The notes beneath the pieces are model-generated. The model was not told the origin of the DNA. It saw only the letters and a program-made list of their open reading frames with translations, and did not search any database. The translations under genes and the position numbers were made by a program. Positions 46,086-55,867 of a stretch of 64,000 nucleotides of DNA are shown here, in pieces. Positions within the stretch are counted from its first letter, which is position 1; the number at the start of each line of letters is the position of its first letter. This DNA is from Pseudidiomarina aquimaris (GTDB lineage: Bacteria > Pseudomonadota > Gammaproteobacteria > Enterobacterales > Alteromonadaceae): positions 244,300-308,299 of the forward strand of contig NZ_PIPT01000003.1 of assembly GCF_003987395.1 (NCBI RefSeq). Direction: 5' to 3'.

Positions 46086-49000
46086 GCTTGCGTCTCCCCA
46101 GTTGCTTCGGTCTCAGCCAACGTAGGCTCAACTCGTTTACGGTCTACCAGCAAATACAAGCATGGAATAAACAGTAGGGTAAGCAAGGTTGAGAACAGTA
46201 GGCCGGCGATGACACTAATCGCCATAGGGGCGCGGATTTCGGCGCCTTCGCCGAGACCCAAAGCAAGCGGCAACAGTCCCAAGACGGTGGTGAACATGGT
46301 CATCAGTATTGGCCGCAAGCGCTGCTGCGCGGCTTGAAAAACTGCGTCGTAACGACTGGCGCCTTGCTGTCGTAACTGGTTAATGCGGTCAACCAGAACA
46401 ATCGCATTATTGACCACGATACCCGCAAGCATAATCAAGCCAATAAATACGATGACGCTTAACTCTGTATTCAAAAGATAGAGTCCAAGCACCGAACCTG
46501 CACCGGCGAGTGGCACGCTGAACAAAATGAAAAACGGATGCAATAATGATTCAAACTGCGAGGCCATGATTAGATAAACCAAGAATACGGCCAGCGCGAG
46601 CGCCATTTGCAGTGATTTAAACGACTGCTGCATTTCTTCGTTTTGCCCGGCAATCTGCGCCTCAACGGTCAGTGGCAACTGCATGTCGGCCAAGATTTGT
46701 TCAGCCGCTTGTACCGCGGCACCAAGGTCGCCATAGGCCAAGTTGGCGTTGACGATAGCAGTACGTTCTTGGTCAAGGCGGGTAATTTCACTCGGACCGA
46801 CGATTTGTTGGATGTCGGCGACCGCTTGTAGTGGAATTTCACGCTCGGCACCAGGATTCACCACCATCAGTTGTAAGTCACGAAGTGAATCACGGTCTTG
46901 CGCTTGGCTGCGTACCAAGATATCGATTTTGCGATCTTCGAGACTAAACTGTGTCGCTACACGACCGCCAATTTTGGTAGCCAATAACTCTGAAACCGTG
47001 GCACTGGTCAAGCCATATTGAGCGAGGCGTGCATGGTCAAAAAACACCGCAATTTCAGGCTGCCCTTCGGCCATGTTGCTACGGATATCAGTGAAGCGGG
47101 CGTCTTCGGCAAGAGCTGCGGCGACTTGGTTGGCTGCTTGCTGCAATAAGTCGAGGTCATAGCCCGTGATTTCAATCGCCATTGGACTGCTAAAACTAAA
47201 CAGTTCAGGGCGCCCCAGCTTAACGCTCACGCCCGGAATACGCTGCACATAGTTGCGCAAATAGTTTTGTACGCGCTCTTCGGCAAAGACGTCACTTGCG
47301 TCCTTCATGACCACATTAAAGCGGCCCCATTGGTTGCCATTTTGGCCAGGTGAAGCGTTTAACAAACTGCCTGTACCGGCGATGCTATAGGCTTTTTCAA
47401 CGTGTTGCGCGAGCTCTGTGTTGGCTTCAAGATGCTGAGCTAAGCCGGTTAAGACCGCATCGGTCTCTTCAATCGTCGCACCCGGTTGCAACTCTATCTC
47501 AACGTAGAATTCGCCTTGCGCCATACTCGGCAAAAGGCTGACCGGCAGGTGCGGTAGTAACGCATAGCAAGCTGCGGCAACGAGCACAATAGCAGCAAGA
47601 GTCGCTTTGGCATTCGCTAAGGCTGTGTTGAGTAGGCTCTGGTAGGCGCTTGCTAAGCGTTGATAGCTCCAATCAAAGCCTTTGAGCAGCGGCCGCACCG
47701 CATACCCTAGAAGCTTCGCAAGACCGCGCCAGATAAAGACTAGGACGCTGACGATCGCTAGCGGTACCCAACGGAAAACTAGCAGCAGTGGCGCCATGAC
47801 CCAAAACCGCCAGCCCTTGCGCTGTTGCGCTGGGGCAAAGTGTTGCTGTGCAGTAATCGCTGCATCGGCAGTTTTTTGCTTGGCGGATAACATCGGAATT
47901 AAGGTAAGCGCGACTAACAATGATGCTAAGAGCGAGAAAGTCACGGTAAGCGCTTGGTCGGCAAATAGCTGCCCGGCAAGTCCCTCAACAAAAACTAATG
48001 GGAAGAACACCGCCATGGTGGTCAAGGTCGAAGCGATAATCGCCCCGGTAACCTCACTAGTGCCTTGTTCTGCGGCAGTTGCGACATCGGTTTCCTCATT
48101 GTGTCGCGCAATGTTTTCCAATACCACGATGGCGTTATCCACCAACATACCGACCGCGAGCGCAATACCGCCAAGCGACATCATGTTGAGCGAAATTTGA
48201 TAACCGTGCATCAGGTTAAAGGTCGCAATGATCGAGACCGGAATCGCCATGGAAATAATCACGGTCGGCCACAAGCGCTGCAGGAACAGGTAAATAATCA
48301 CCATAGCGAGCAAGCCACCAAAAATAGCGGCGTCACGCACTTCAGCTATGGCGGCTTGAATAAACACCGCCTGATCAGAGATGGGTTCTACTTGGTATTG
48401 GCTCGGAATAACCTCGCGTTGCTGTAGATAGGCGAGGTGATTCTGAATTGCTTTAGACACTTGAACGGTATTGGCGTCACCTTCTTTGTAAAGCGAGACT
48501 TCAACCGCTTCACGGCCAGCAACGCGGCTGATGGAGTCACGTTCTTTGTAGCTATTTGTGACTTCGGCAACGTCGCGTAAAAGGATAGGGCGGTCGTTAC
48601 GGGTAGCGATGTAAATACCACGAATATCATCTAAATCTTCAAACTGATTCAATGTGCGCACGAGGTATTCAGCGCGCTGCGCTTCGAGGCGACCACCGGA
48701 GAGGTTGATGTTCTCGTCTTTTAAGCGCTGCAAAATCAGGCTCATTGGAATTTGCAATTGCGTCGCTTGTTGCTCATTCACTAAGACTTGAATTTCATCT
48801 TCAAGACCACCGCCAAGGCGCACCGAAGCTACGCCCTCAACCGCTTCGAGGTGGCGTTTTAGTTCTTCCTCGGCAAAGGTACGTAAGCGCTTAAGTTCAT
48901 CGACATTCGGGTCCGCTATCTCGGCATAACCCAAAGCTAAACGAAAGATTGGCTCTTCTGCGGGGTTGAAGCGCAGCAGGGTTGGCTTCTCAAGGTCAAG

Positions 49001-49354
49001 CGGCAAGGGAACTAAGTCCATTTTTTCGCGCACGTCGAGGCTGGCCATATCCATGTCACTGCCCCAAGCAAACTCGAGCAGCACATCGCTTTGTCCGGCA
49101 CGCGAAATCGACTCGATACGGCGCACGCCTTTGACTGTACCTAAAGCTTCTTCAATGGGCTTACTGACCAGTTGTTCAACTTCACCTGGCGCGCCGCCGG
49201 GGTAGTCAGTGCGCACGGTAAGTGTTGGATAAGATAAATCAGGCAGTAAAGTAACTGGGATGCGGCCTAACGAGACCATGCCAAACAGCAATACTGCGAG
49301 GGTAAACATGGCGACAGTGACCGGCCGCCGTACTGCTAATTTGGCTAGGCTCAT
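46082..49354 (-). CDS. RND-family efflux permease, first of a tandem pair
   Basis: A 1090-residue RND pump paralogous to the next gene but clearly diverged. MSLAKLAVRRPVTVAMFTLA begins TM1, MLVDNAIVVLENIARHNEE is TM4, and [15 protein letters not shown] is the second-half equivalent. An insertion between the two halves (about 500-580, rich in Ala, Gln and Trp) makes it longer than its partner. It needs an adaptor (present, 4-bp overlap upstream) and an outer-membrane channel (absent from the window). The tandem arrangement suggests a heteromeric pump, by analogy with MdtABC. Confidence 0.9.
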   Translation of the reverse strand: MSLAKLAVRRPVTVAMFTLAVLLFGMVSLGRIPVTLLPDLSYPTLTVRTDYPGGAPGEVEQLVSKPIEEALGTVKGVRRIESISRAGQSDVLLEFAWGSDMDMASLDVREKMDLVPLPLDLEKPTLLRFNPAEEPIFRLALGYAEIADPNVDELKRLRTFAEEELKRHLEAVEGVASVRLGGGLEDEIQVLVNEQQATQLQIPMSLILQRLKDENINLSGGRLEAQRAEYLVRTLNQFEDLDDIRGIYIATRNDRPILLRDVAEVTNSYKERDSISRVAGREAVEVSLYKEGDANTVQVSKAIQNHLAYLQQREVIPSQYQVEPISDQAVFIQAAIAEVRDAAIFGGLLAMVIIYLFLQRLWPTVIISMAIPVSIIATFNLMHGYQISLNMMSLGGIALAVGMLVDNAIVVLENIARHNEETDVATAAEQGTSEVTGAIIASTLTTMAVFFPLVFVEGLAGQLFADQALTVTFSLLASLLVALTLIPMLSAKQKTADAAITAQQHFAPAQQRKGWRFWVMAPLLLVFRWVPLAIVSVLVFIWRGLAKLLGYAVRPLLKGFDWSYQRLASAYQSLLNTALANAKATLAAIVLVAAACYALLPHLPVSLLPSMAQGEFYVEIELQPGATIEETDAVLTGLAQHLEANTELAQHVEKAYSIAGTGSLLNASPGQNGNQWGRFNVVMKDASDVFAEERVQNYLRNYVQRIPGVSVKLGRPELFSFSSPMAIEITGYDLDLLQQAANQVAAALAEDARFTDIRSNMAEGQPEIAVFFDHARLAQYGLTSATVSELLATKIGGRVATQFSLEDRKIDILVRSQAQDRDSLRDLQLMVVNPGAEREIPLQAVADIQQIVGPSEITRLDQERTAIVNANLAYGDLGAAVQAAEQILADMQLPLTVEAQIAGQNEEMQQSFKSLQMALALAVFLVYLIMASQFESLLHPFFILFSVPLAGAGSVLGLYLLNTELSVIVFIGLIMLAGIVVNNAIVLVDRINQLRQQGASRYDAVFQAAQQRLRPILMTMFTTVLGLLPLALGLGEGAEIRAPMAISVIAGLLFSTLLTLLFIPCLYLLVDRKRVEPTLAETEATGETQA

Positions 49355-50466
49355 GATTGTTGCTCGCTCTCGTTAGTTGCAATAACTTCAACCAAGGCGG
49401 CATCTTTTAAGTTGGCTTGACCGCTGACCACTAACTGTTCACCAGCGTTTACACCATTGATAATTTCGACGTGGGTTTCGTCTTCAAAGCCAAGTTCAAC
49501 ATCGACTTTGTGCGCTACACCCTCTGCGTCGACCGTGAACACACTGTGCTTGCCATCTAAACTTTGCACGGCATAGCGAGGCACGGTAATCGCATCTTCA
49601 TGGGTCGCGTAATGTAGTTTTACGTGCGCAAACATACCTGCTTTCAACGCATTATCCGGGTTGGCAACGCTGAGCACTACTTTGAAGGTACCTGACTGTG
49701 TGTCCACGACAGGGCTAATGCGGTCAACTTTTGCCATCACAGTTTGTCCAGGCATGGCGCTGACTTTCAGCTCGGCAGTTTGGCCCACTTGAATGAACTG
49801 TAGTTCACGCTCAGGCAAGTGAACGTTACCTTGCAATTCATCTAAAGCTACAATGTGGAATAGCTTTTGTGGCTGATATTGGCTGATCATGTTGCCAAGT
49901 TTGGCATAACGCGTCGCGATGAAGCCTGAAATAGGTGCGCGAATCTCAGTTTCCGCAAGATTAAGCGCCGCCATATCGTAGCGTGCTTGCAAAGTATCGG
50001 CTTGAAAGCGGAGCTTATCGTAGGCATCGGCACTGATCATGTCGCGCTCGGCCATGTCTTTGACACGTTTTAGCTCTTGCTGAATGCTATTGAGTTCGGC
50101 TTTGGCTTGGGCTACCTGAATGCGATATTCGTCGTCGCGCAGATGTGCCAGCAACTGACCTTTCTCAACCCAGTCGCCTTCTTCTACTAAGATTTCTTCA
50201 ACAATACCGTTGGCTTTGCTGATGATATCGGTTTCTTCACGAGCCTCTAGCGTGGCAGTGGTGCGGAAACTCGAAGTAATGGCTTGGCGTTCGACCACTT
50301 CGGTGGCAACGGGAATACGTACCACCACTTCTTCTTTGGTTTCTGCTTGATTTGAGGCGCCGGCCTGACCGCAACCGTTTAGCAACAGACTTGAAGTCAG
50401 AATTAAAGCAGTCAAGCCGGCAAAGCTTGCTGTGTTTTTGAGTTTACTGCCGTAAATGGAACTCAT
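49351..50466 (-). CDS. RND efflux periplasmic adaptor (membrane-fusion protein), lipoprotein
   Basis: A 371-residue HlyD/AcrA-type adaptor. The lipoprotein signal ends at LLLNGC (Cys32). The lipoyl-like hairpin region (IVEEILVEEGDWVEKGQLLAHL), an alpha-helical coiled hairpin (AKAELNSIQQELKRVKDMAE) and the beta-barrel (ISQYQPQKLFHIVALDELQG) follow in the usual order. It bridges the pumps to an outer-membrane channel. It is first in the operon, with a GGGGG ribosome-binding site about 8 nt before the ATG and a 4-bp overlap into the first pump gene. Confidence 0.92.
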   Translation of the reverse strand: MSSIYGSKLKNTASFAGLTALILTSSLLLNGCGQAGASNQAETKEEVVVRIPVATEVVERQAITSSFRTTATLEAREETDIISKANGIVEEILVEEGDWVEKGQLLAHLRDDEYRIQVAQAKAELNSIQQELKRVKDMAERDMISADAYDKLRFQADTLQARYDMAALNLAETEIRAPISGFIATRYAKLGNMISQYQPQKLFHIVALDELQGNVHLPERELQFIQVGQTAELKVSAMPGQTVMAKVDRISPVVDTQSGTFKVVLSVANPDNALKAGMFAHVKLHYATHEDAITVPRYAVQSLDGKHSVFTVDAEGVAHKVDVELGFEDETHVEIINGVNAGEQLVVSGQANLKDAALVEVIATNESEQQS

Positions 50467-50490
50467 GTGAATTACCCCCGTTTTTTACTT

Positions 50491-50549
50491 CGTTGTTCGC
50501 TATTTGCTATTCGCTGTTTGATGTTGGTAGCCCGTACTTCTAGTACGGG
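50491..50549. repeat. Dispersed intergenic repeat with CCCGTACT hairpin
   Basis: An 18-nt string TTTGCTATTCGCTGTTTG (50503-50520) is identical, in opposite orientation, to 11092-11109. In both loci it continues with TGTTGG after one variable base. A CCCGTACT/AGTACGGG stem (50531-50549) follows. The 11-kb copy likewise has a CCCGT-containing stem nearby, so both look like members of one repeat family. Confidence 0.65.
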
Positions 50550-50691
50550 TCAAACCTGCCAACGCAACGAATGCAGATTAAGACGTTTGTTTCTTTGGTA
50601 AGGTTTATGCAGATTGCGTGCCAATTTTTGATGCAGAGTTTTATTTTTCGCTTAACGTCTTGTTTTTATTGGTCTGTAGAGGAGGGGGCGT

Positions 50692-50703
50692 GTTTAATTA
50701 AAC
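50692..50703. promoter_or_regulatory. Palindrome GTTTAATTAAAC, possible operator
   Basis: A perfect 12-bp palindrome lies about 225 bp upstream of the efflux adaptor start and 25 bp from the gltA terminator. No regulator gene adjoins it. A short AT palindrome can arise by chance, so the call is weak. Confidence 0.25.
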
Positions 50704-50727
50704 TTCTCATTGGTTAGTAAACAAGCA

Positions 50728-50756
50728 CAAAAAAAGCACGCCGTAGCGTGCTTTTT
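50728..50756 (-). terminator. Rho-independent terminator of gltA
   Basis: AAAAAGCACGC (50731-50741) and GCGTGCTTTTT (50746-50756) form an 11-bp stem with a CGTA loop. T-runs occur on both strands, so it can act bidirectionally. It lies about 50 bp past the gltA stop at 50809. Confidence 0.88.
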
Positions 50757-50808
50757 ACTAATCTTTAGCGAAATGTACTAAGCGAAACTCACCAAAGTGG
50801 TGAAAAAC

Positions 50809-52089
50809 TTAACGCTTAATCGGTGTAAAGTCGCGCTTCGCTTCACCAGTGTAAAGCTGACGCGGACGACCGATCTTCTGGTTCGCTTCACCCATCATTT
50901 CATGCCAGTGTGAAATCCAGCCAACTGTACGTGACAGGGCAAAGATAACAGTGAACATGTTAGTTGGGATGCCGATCGCTTTCAGGATGATGCCTGAATA
51001 GAAGTCGACGTTCGGATAAAGTTTCTTCTCAACGAAGTACGGGTCTTCAAGCGCAATACGCTCAAGTTCCATAGCAACGTCAAGCAACGGATCGTCGATG
51101 TTCAGTTCCTGTAAGACTTCGTGTGCACTCTCACGCATTACCGTAGCGCGTGGGTCGAAGTTCTTGTAAACACGGTGACCGAAGCCCATCAGACGGAACG
51201 GATCATTCTTGTCTTTGGCTTTCTCGATGTACTTAGGAATGTTGTCGACTGAGCCGATTTCTTTCAGCATGCGCAAGCAGGCTTCGTTCGCGCCGCCGTG
51301 TGCAGGTCCCCAAAGTGACGCAACACCCGCCGCAATACATGCGTAAGGGTTCGCGCCTGAAGAGCCTGCCAAACGCACGGTAGAAGTCGATGCGTTTTGC
51401 TCATGGTCAGCATGCAAAGTAAAGATACGGTCCATAGCTTTCGCGATAATCGGATTTACTTTGTAATCTTCTGCTGGTACCGAGAACATCATGTTGAGGA
51501 AGTTCTCTGAGTACGATAAGTCGTTTTGCGGGTAGACAAACGGCTGACCGATGCTGAATTTATACGCCATCGCAGCGATCGTTGGCATTTTGGCAATCAA
51601 ACGATACGCGCTACGCAGACGTTGTTTTTCGTCATGGATGTCCAAGTCATCGTGGTAAAACGATGATAAAGCACCGGTTACTGCACACAACATCGCCATT
51701 GGATGCGCGTCGCGACGGAAACCGTTAAAGAAGTTGTGTAAACCTTGGTGTACCATCGTGTGCTTGGTGATGGTCGCTTTGAAATTGTCATATTGCTCCG
51801 CTGTAGGAGCTTCACCGTGGAGCAGCATGTAACATACTTCGAGATAATCCGCTTGCGTAGCGAGCTGATCAATCGGATATCCGCGGTGCAGAAGGATGCC
51901 GTTTTCACCGTCAATGTAGGTGATTTTCGATTCGCATGAACCGGTGGCTAGGAAGCCAGGGTCAAAAGTGAAAAACCCGTGTTTGCCAAGAGTACGCACG
52001 TCAACTACATCATAGCCGGCTGTACCAGATAACACTGGTAATTCAATGGATTGGCCGTCAATCTGCAGGGTGGCTTTACGATCAGCCAT
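50809..52089 (-). CDS. gltA: Citrate synthase (type II)
   Basis: A 426-residue enzyme that condenses acetyl-CoA with oxaloacetate to citrate, the entry step of the TCA cycle. Active-site His and Asp residues are in [31 protein letters not shown] and the [10 protein letters not shown] segment. The N-terminal beta-rich extension ([18 protein letters not shown]) marks the NADH-regulated hexameric type found in Gram-negative bacteria. AAGGAGA lies about 7 nt before the ATG. It is divergent from sdhCDAB across a 456-bp regulatory region, the E. coli arrangement. Confidence 0.98.
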   Translation of the reverse strand: MADRKATLQIDGQSIELPVLSGTAGYDVVDVRTLGKHGFFTFDPGFLATGSCESKITYIDGENGILLHRGYPIDQLATQADYLEVCYMLLHGEAPTAEQYDNFKATITKHTMVHQGLHNFFNGFRRDAHPMAMLCAVTGALSSFYHDDLDIHDEKQRLRSAYRLIAKMPTIAAMAYKFSIGQPFVYPQNDLSYSENFLNMMFSVPAEDYKVNPIIAKAMDRIFTLHADHEQNASTSTVRLAGSSGANPYACIAAGVASLWGPAHGGANEACLRMLKEIGSVDNIPKYIEKAKDKNDPFRLMGFGHRVYKNFDPRATVMRESAHEVLQELNIDDPLLDVAMELERIALEDPYFVEKKLYPNVDFYSGIILKAIGIPTNMFTVIFALSRTVGWISHWHEMMGEANQKIGRPRQLYTGEAKRDFTPIKR

Positions 52090-52139
52090 AAGGAAATCTC
52101 CTTGTTTTAATCTGCTTCATCACTAAAAAAGAGCGCTAG

Positions 52140-52169
52140 AATTTACTTGATCTTAACCGCCATTGTCAA
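52140..52169 (-). promoter_or_regulatory. Sigma-70 promoter candidate for gltA
   Basis: On the minus strand TTGACA (complement of 52164-52169) is followed after 18 nt by TAAATT (complement of 52140-52145), about 50 bp upstream of the gltA start. The -35 is perfect, the -10 matches 4 of 6, and the spacing is one longer than ideal. Confidence 0.55.
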
Positions 52170-52416
52170 TTCAAACGGCTGTTTAGTTCGGCTTGAAATC
52201 CCGATCTGCGTCAAGTAAAAGTGTCATTGTTACGCATGAGTATGGCATTTGGATGACACTCTTGCTCACTTTCGTCAAATCAATCGAAATGGTTATACGT
52301 TGATTCGCTGCGGCTGTGTATACGACTAAGGTAGTGTTGCATCGAGGATTGATTTCAAGTCTGTTGATCTAAAGCGAAAAAATTCACGTTTTTCTAGGAA
52401 AGTCGCGGTCAGAGAA

Positions 52417-52445
52417 TTGTAATTAGTAGCTCTGGCTTATATACT
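52417..52445 (+). promoter_or_regulatory. Sigma-70 promoter candidate for sdhCDAB
   Basis: TTGTAA (52417-52422) and TATACT (52440-52445) are separated by 17 nt. Each matches 4-5 of 6 consensus bases. It would give a leader of about 95 nt before the GTG start of sdhC. Confidence 0.55.
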
Positions 52446-52545
52446 TTGGCGGCGATCTCACAGGGTCCTCTAATCGATGTTTTCGGACGAGGATGTTTGA
52501 AGTTCCGAGCATGTTATCAATGCTTTTCTGAAAGGCACAACAATC

Positions 52546-52920
52546 GTGAAAAAACAAAGACCTGTAAATTTAGACCTTACAACTATTAGTCTCCCCGCTG
52601 CGGGGCTTAGTTCCATCTTGCACCGTGTTTCTGGCGTGATCATGCTGATCTCGATCGGTTTACTGGTGTGGGCGTTGGCAACTTCACTGCAATCAGCCGA
52701 GGGCTTTGCAATGGTGCACGACCTGTTCACCAGCTTCATTGCTAAGTTTATCGCCTGGGGCATCCTAACCGCACTTGGTTATCACCTTCTCGCTGGCGTA
52801 CGCCACATGTGCATGGACATGGGCTATTTTGAAGAGCTCAATTCCGGCCGTATCAGCGCGCAAATCGTATTTGTACTCGCCATCGTACTATCAGTGTTAG
52901 CAGGGGTGTGGTTATGGTAA
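52546..52920 (+). CDS. sdhC: Succinate dehydrogenase cytochrome b556 subunit
   Basis: A 124-residue membrane anchor with three helices. KQRPVNLDL at the N-terminus and SILHRVSGV (quinone-site Ser and Arg) are characteristic, and the axial heme ligand is probably the His of GVRHMCMD. With SdhD it anchors the flavoprotein and iron-sulfur subunits and reduces ubiquinone. The start is GTG, with AAGG about 9 nt upstream. The gene overlaps sdhD by 7 bp and heads the sdh operon. Confidence 0.95.
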   Translation: MKKQRPVNLDLTTISLPAAGLSSILHRVSGVIMLISIGLLVWALATSLQSAEGFAMVHDLFTSFIAKFIAWGILTALGYHLLAGVRHMCMDMGYFEELNSGRISAQIVFVLAIVLSVLAGVWLW

Positions 52921-53270
52921 AAGTAGCTTCAACATTTGGCCGTAGCGGAACCCACGACTTTATCCTGCTACGTGCATCAGCCATCATCATGGCTTTGTAC
53001 GCCATCTTCATGGTGAGCTTCTTGGTTTCTGCTGAGACCATTAATTATGCCGTTTGGACGAATCTTTTCGCCAATTTAGGCATGAAGATCTTCACTATGT
53101 TGGCGTTAACATCAGTACTTATTCACGGCTGGATTGGTATCTGGCAGGTGTTGACTGATTACGTCAAAAATTCTGGCTTACGAGCTTTCATTCAATTCGT
53201 AGTAAGTGTTGCACTTATCGTGTATTGGCTGGCTGGCCTACTCGTAGTGTGGCCTGTGGAGGGTGTGTAA
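52914..53270 (+). CDS. sdhD: Succinate dehydrogenase membrane anchor subunit
   Basis: A 118-residue hydrophobic subunit with three helices. FGRSGTHDFILLRASAIIM at the start and LIHGWIGIWQVLTDYVK (heme-ligand His region and quinone-site Tyr) are typical. ATG 52914 has AGGGG about 8 nt upstream and lies within the sdhC end, so translation is coupled. The following sdhA begins directly after the stop codon. Confidence 0.95.
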   Translation: MVKVASTFGRSGTHDFILLRASAIIMALYAIFMVSFLVSAETINYAVWTNLFANLGMKIFTMLALTSVLIHGWIGIWQVLTDYVKNSGLRAFIQFVVSVALIVYWLAGLLVVWPVEGV

Positions 53271-55037
53271 GTGAGCGTACAAACTCTTGAATATGATGCA
53301 GTAGTCATTGGTGCCGGCGGCGCAGGTATGCGCGCAGCACTACAAATTTCTCAGTCAGGCATGACCTGTGCACTGATGTCGAAAGTCTTCCCAACCCGTT
53401 CGCACACCGTATCTGCGCAAGGTGGTATCACCGTAGCGCTGGGTAACGCGCACGAAGATAACTGGGAATGGCACATGTTCGATACCGTAAAAGGTTCGGA
53501 CTACATCGGTGACCAAGACGCTATCGAGTACATGTGTAAAACCGGTCCAGAAGCCATTCTGGAACTCGAAAACATGGGCTTGCCATTCTCACGTTTTGAG
53601 AACGGCAAAGTATACCAGCGTCCATTCGGTGGTCAGTCGAAGTCATTCGGCGGCGAACAAGCCGCGCGTACAGCAGCTGCTGCGGACCGTACCGGTCACG
53701 CCTTGTTGCACTTGCTGTACCAACAAAACGTAAAGAACAAAACCACGGTATTTTCTGAGTGGTATGCGCTTGACCTCGTGAAGAACCAAGACGGTGCAGT
53801 GGTGGGTGTTACCACTCTGAACATCGAAACCGGTGAAATCTTCTATGTGAAAGCGAAAGCAGTTGTACTTGCTACGGGTGGTGCAGGACGTATCTACGCG
53901 TCAACCACCAATGCACACATCAACACTGGTGACGGAGTTGGTATGGCATTGCGTGCCGGTGTGCCAGTGCAAGATATGGAAATGTGGCAGTTCCACCCAA
54001 CCGGTATCGCCGGTGCAGGAACCTTGGTAACCGAAGGTTGCCGTGGTGAGGGTGGTTACCTGCTGAATAAAGACGGTGAACGTTTCATGGAACGCTACGC
54101 ACCGAATGCCAAAGATTTGGCTTCGCGTGACGTTGTTGCCCGTTCAATGATGACCGAAATCCGCGAAGGCCGCGGTTGTGAAGGTCCATGGGGCACTCAC
54201 TTGAAACTGAAACTCGACCACTTGGGTCGTGATGTATTGGAAAGCCGCTTACCAGGCGTCTGTGACTTGGCGAAGACCTTCGCGCACGTTGACCCTGCGG
54301 AAGAGCCAATTCCAGTCATTCCAACCTGTCACTATATGATGGGCGGTATCCCGACCGACGTGAACGGTCAAGCACTGCAAATCGATGACAGCGGTAACGC
54401 AACGCCAATTCAAGGCTTGTTTGCCTGTGGTGAAATCGCCTGTGTATCAGTACATGGTGCGAACCGCCTTGGCGGTAACTCACTGCTCGACTTGGTTGTC
54501 TTCGGTCGTGCGACTGGCTTGCATTTGGGCGATGCCTTGGCAGCCAACACCGAAGCGCGTGAAGCAAGTCAAAGCGATATCGATGCAGCATTAGCACGGG
54601 TGAATCGTTGGGAAAGCAATAAAGACGGTGAAGACCCAGTACAAATCAAGAAAGATTTGCAGAAGTGCATGCAGTTGAACTTCTCGGTATTCCGTGAAGG
54701 CGAAGCAATGAAAGAGGGCTTAGCGGAGCTGAAAGAAATCCGCGAACGCTTGAAGAACGCGCGCCTTGACGACACCAGTGCAGAGTTCAATACCCAGCGT
54801 ATCGAGTGTTTAGAACTTGATAACTTGATGGAAACTGCTTATTCAACGGCTGTTTCAGCAAACTTCCGTACTGAGAGCCGCGGTGCTCATAGCCGTGCAG
54901 ACTATCCAGATCGTGATGACGAGAACTGGTTGGTGCATAGTGTTTATCGCCCAGAGAAAGAAGATATGCTCAAGCGCGAAGTAAACATGGCGCCGAAGTT
55001 ACGTGAAGCATTCCCGCCGAAAGCGCGGACTTACTAA
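53271..55037 (+). CDS. sdhA: Succinate dehydrogenase flavoprotein subunit
   Basis: A 588-residue FAD subunit that oxidises succinate to fumarate. [13 protein letters not shown] is the FAD dinucleotide motif, [10 protein letters not shown] holds the His that binds FAD covalently, and [17 protein letters not shown] and [18 protein letters not shown] are substrate and FAD contacts. Length matches E. coli SdhA (588). Translation begins with GTG immediately after the sdhD stop. Confidence 0.98.
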   Translation: MSVQTLEYDAVVIGAGGAGMRAALQISQSGMTCALMSKVFPTRSHTVSAQGGITVALGNAHEDNWEWHMFDTVKGSDYIGDQDAIEYMCKTGPEAILELENMGLPFSRFENGKVYQRPFGGQSKSFGGEQAARTAAAADRTGHALLHLLYQQNVKNKTTVFSEWYALDLVKNQDGAVVGVTTLNIETGEIFYVKAKAVVLATGGAGRIYASTTNAHINTGDGVGMALRAGVPVQDMEMWQFHPTGIAGAGTLVTEGCRGEGGYLLNKDGERFMERYAPNAKDLASRDVVARSMMTEIREGRGCEGPWGTHLKLKLDHLGRDVLESRLPGVCDLAKTFAHVDPAEEPIPVIPTCHYMMGGIPTDVNGQALQIDDSGNATPIQGLFACGEIACVSVHGANRLGGNSLLDLVVFGRATGLHLGDALAANTEAREASQSDIDAALARVNRWESNKDGEDPVQIKKDLQKCMQLNFSVFREGEAMKEGLAELKEIRERLKNARLDDTSAEFNTQRIECLELDNLMETAYSTAVSANFRTESRGAHSRADYPDRDDENWLVHSVYRPEKEDMLKREVNMAPKLREAFPPKARTY

Positions 55038-55052
55038 GGTTAGGTGACAACG

Positions 55053-55766
55053 ATGAAGAAGTTGAGTATTTCAGTTTATCGTTACAACCCGGATGTTGAT
55101 AACGCACCCTACATGAAGGATTACACCCTCGAGGTCGAGGAAAATCAGGACATGATGGTGCTGGACTTGTTGCTTAAATTGAAAGAGCAAGATCCAACGT
55201 TAGCATTCCGTCGCTCATGCCGTGAAGGTGTGTGTGGTTCTGACGGTTTGAACATGAACGGTAAGAATGGTTTGGCCTGTATCACACCATTGTCAGCTCT
55301 TAAGGGCAGCAAAATTGTGATCCGTCCGCTACCAGGTTTGCCGGTGATTCGTGACTTGATTGTAGACATGACTCAGTTCTACAAACAGTACGAGAAGATC
55401 AAGCCGTATTTGATTAACGACGACAAAACGCCACCAGCGCGTGAGCGTCTGCAATCGCCTGAAGAGCGCGCGAAACTGGATGGCCTGTACGAGTGTATTC
55501 TTTGTGCATGTTGTTCAACCTCGTGCCCGTCGTTCTGGTGGAACCCAGACAAATTCATCGGCCCTGCGGGCTTGTTGCACGCCTATCGTTTCTTGATCGA
55601 TAGCCGTGACACAGCGACCGAAGAGCGTCTTGATGATTTAGACGACGCATTCAGTGTATTCCGTTGCCACGGCATCATGAACTGCGTCAACGTGTGCCCG
55701 AAAGGTTTGAACCCAACAAAGGCTATTGGACACATCAAATCCATGCTATTGAGTCGCGCGATTTAA
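55053..55766 (+). CDS. sdhB: Succinate dehydrogenase iron-sulfur subunit
   Basis: A 237-residue electron-transfer subunit with three clusters. SCREGVCGSDGLNMNGKNG with the following Cys binds [2Fe-2S]; CILCACCSTSCPS and NCVNVCPKGLNP bind [4Fe-4S] and [3Fe-4S]. ATG 55053 (MKKLSISVYRYNPD) matches the E. coli start and has AGGT about 8 nt upstream; a GTG three codons earlier is less likely. A strong terminator follows 43 bp downstream of the stop. Confidence 0.98.
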   Translation: MKKLSISVYRYNPDVDNAPYMKDYTLEVEENQDMMVLDLLLKLKEQDPTLAFRRSCREGVCGSDGLNMNGKNGLACITPLSALKGSKIVIRPLPGLPVIRDLIVDMTQFYKQYEKIKPYLINDDKTPPARERLQSPEERAKLDGLYECILCACCSTSCPSFWWNPDKFIGPAGLLHAYRFLIDSRDTATEERLDDLDDAFSVFRCHGIMNCVNVCPKGLNPTKAIGHIKSMLLSRAI

Positions 55767-55809
55767 TACTATCGCGTTGATTTGCTATAGTAATGGCCGA
55801 GCTGTATCG

Positions 55810-55842
55810 AAATAGCCATCCAGCTTGGATGGCTATTTTTTT
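55810..55842 (+). terminator. Rho-independent terminator between sdhB and sucA
   Basis: AAATAGCCATCCA (55810-55822) and TGGATGGCTATTT (55826-55838) form a perfect 13-bp stem with a GCT loop and a T-run. It lies between sdhB and sucA, which are often one transcript in related bacteria, so sucA probably depends on read-through or on its own promoter. Confidence 0.92.
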
Positions 55843-55867
55843 ATAAAACGAGTGTGAAGGAACAGCG

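Larger units (their letters stand above)
50467..50808. other. 342-bp intergenic region between the efflux operon and gltA
   Basis: No gene is seen. It holds the dispersed repeat and hairpin at 50491-50549, the GTTTAATTAAAC palindrome at 50692-50703 and the gltA terminator at 50728-50756. The efflux operon promoter must lie in the left part, but no convincing -35/-10 pair was recognised. The sequence ATGCAGATT occurs twice, near 50571 and 50609. Confidence 0.6.
52090..52545. other. 456-bp divergent regulatory region between gltA and sdhC
   Basis: No ORF of interest and no RNA gene recognised. It contains the gltA promoter candidate (52140-52169, minus) and the sdhC promoter candidate (52417-52445, plus). 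The about 250 bp between them presumably carry binding sites for regulators such as ArcA or CRP. I could not identify a specific site with confidence. Confidence 0.6.

Noticed and set aside
50789..50803. Small TCACCA/TGGTGA stem near the gltA stop
   Set aside because: Only 6 bp with a 3-nt loop and no T-run; the true terminator is the stem at 50728-50756.
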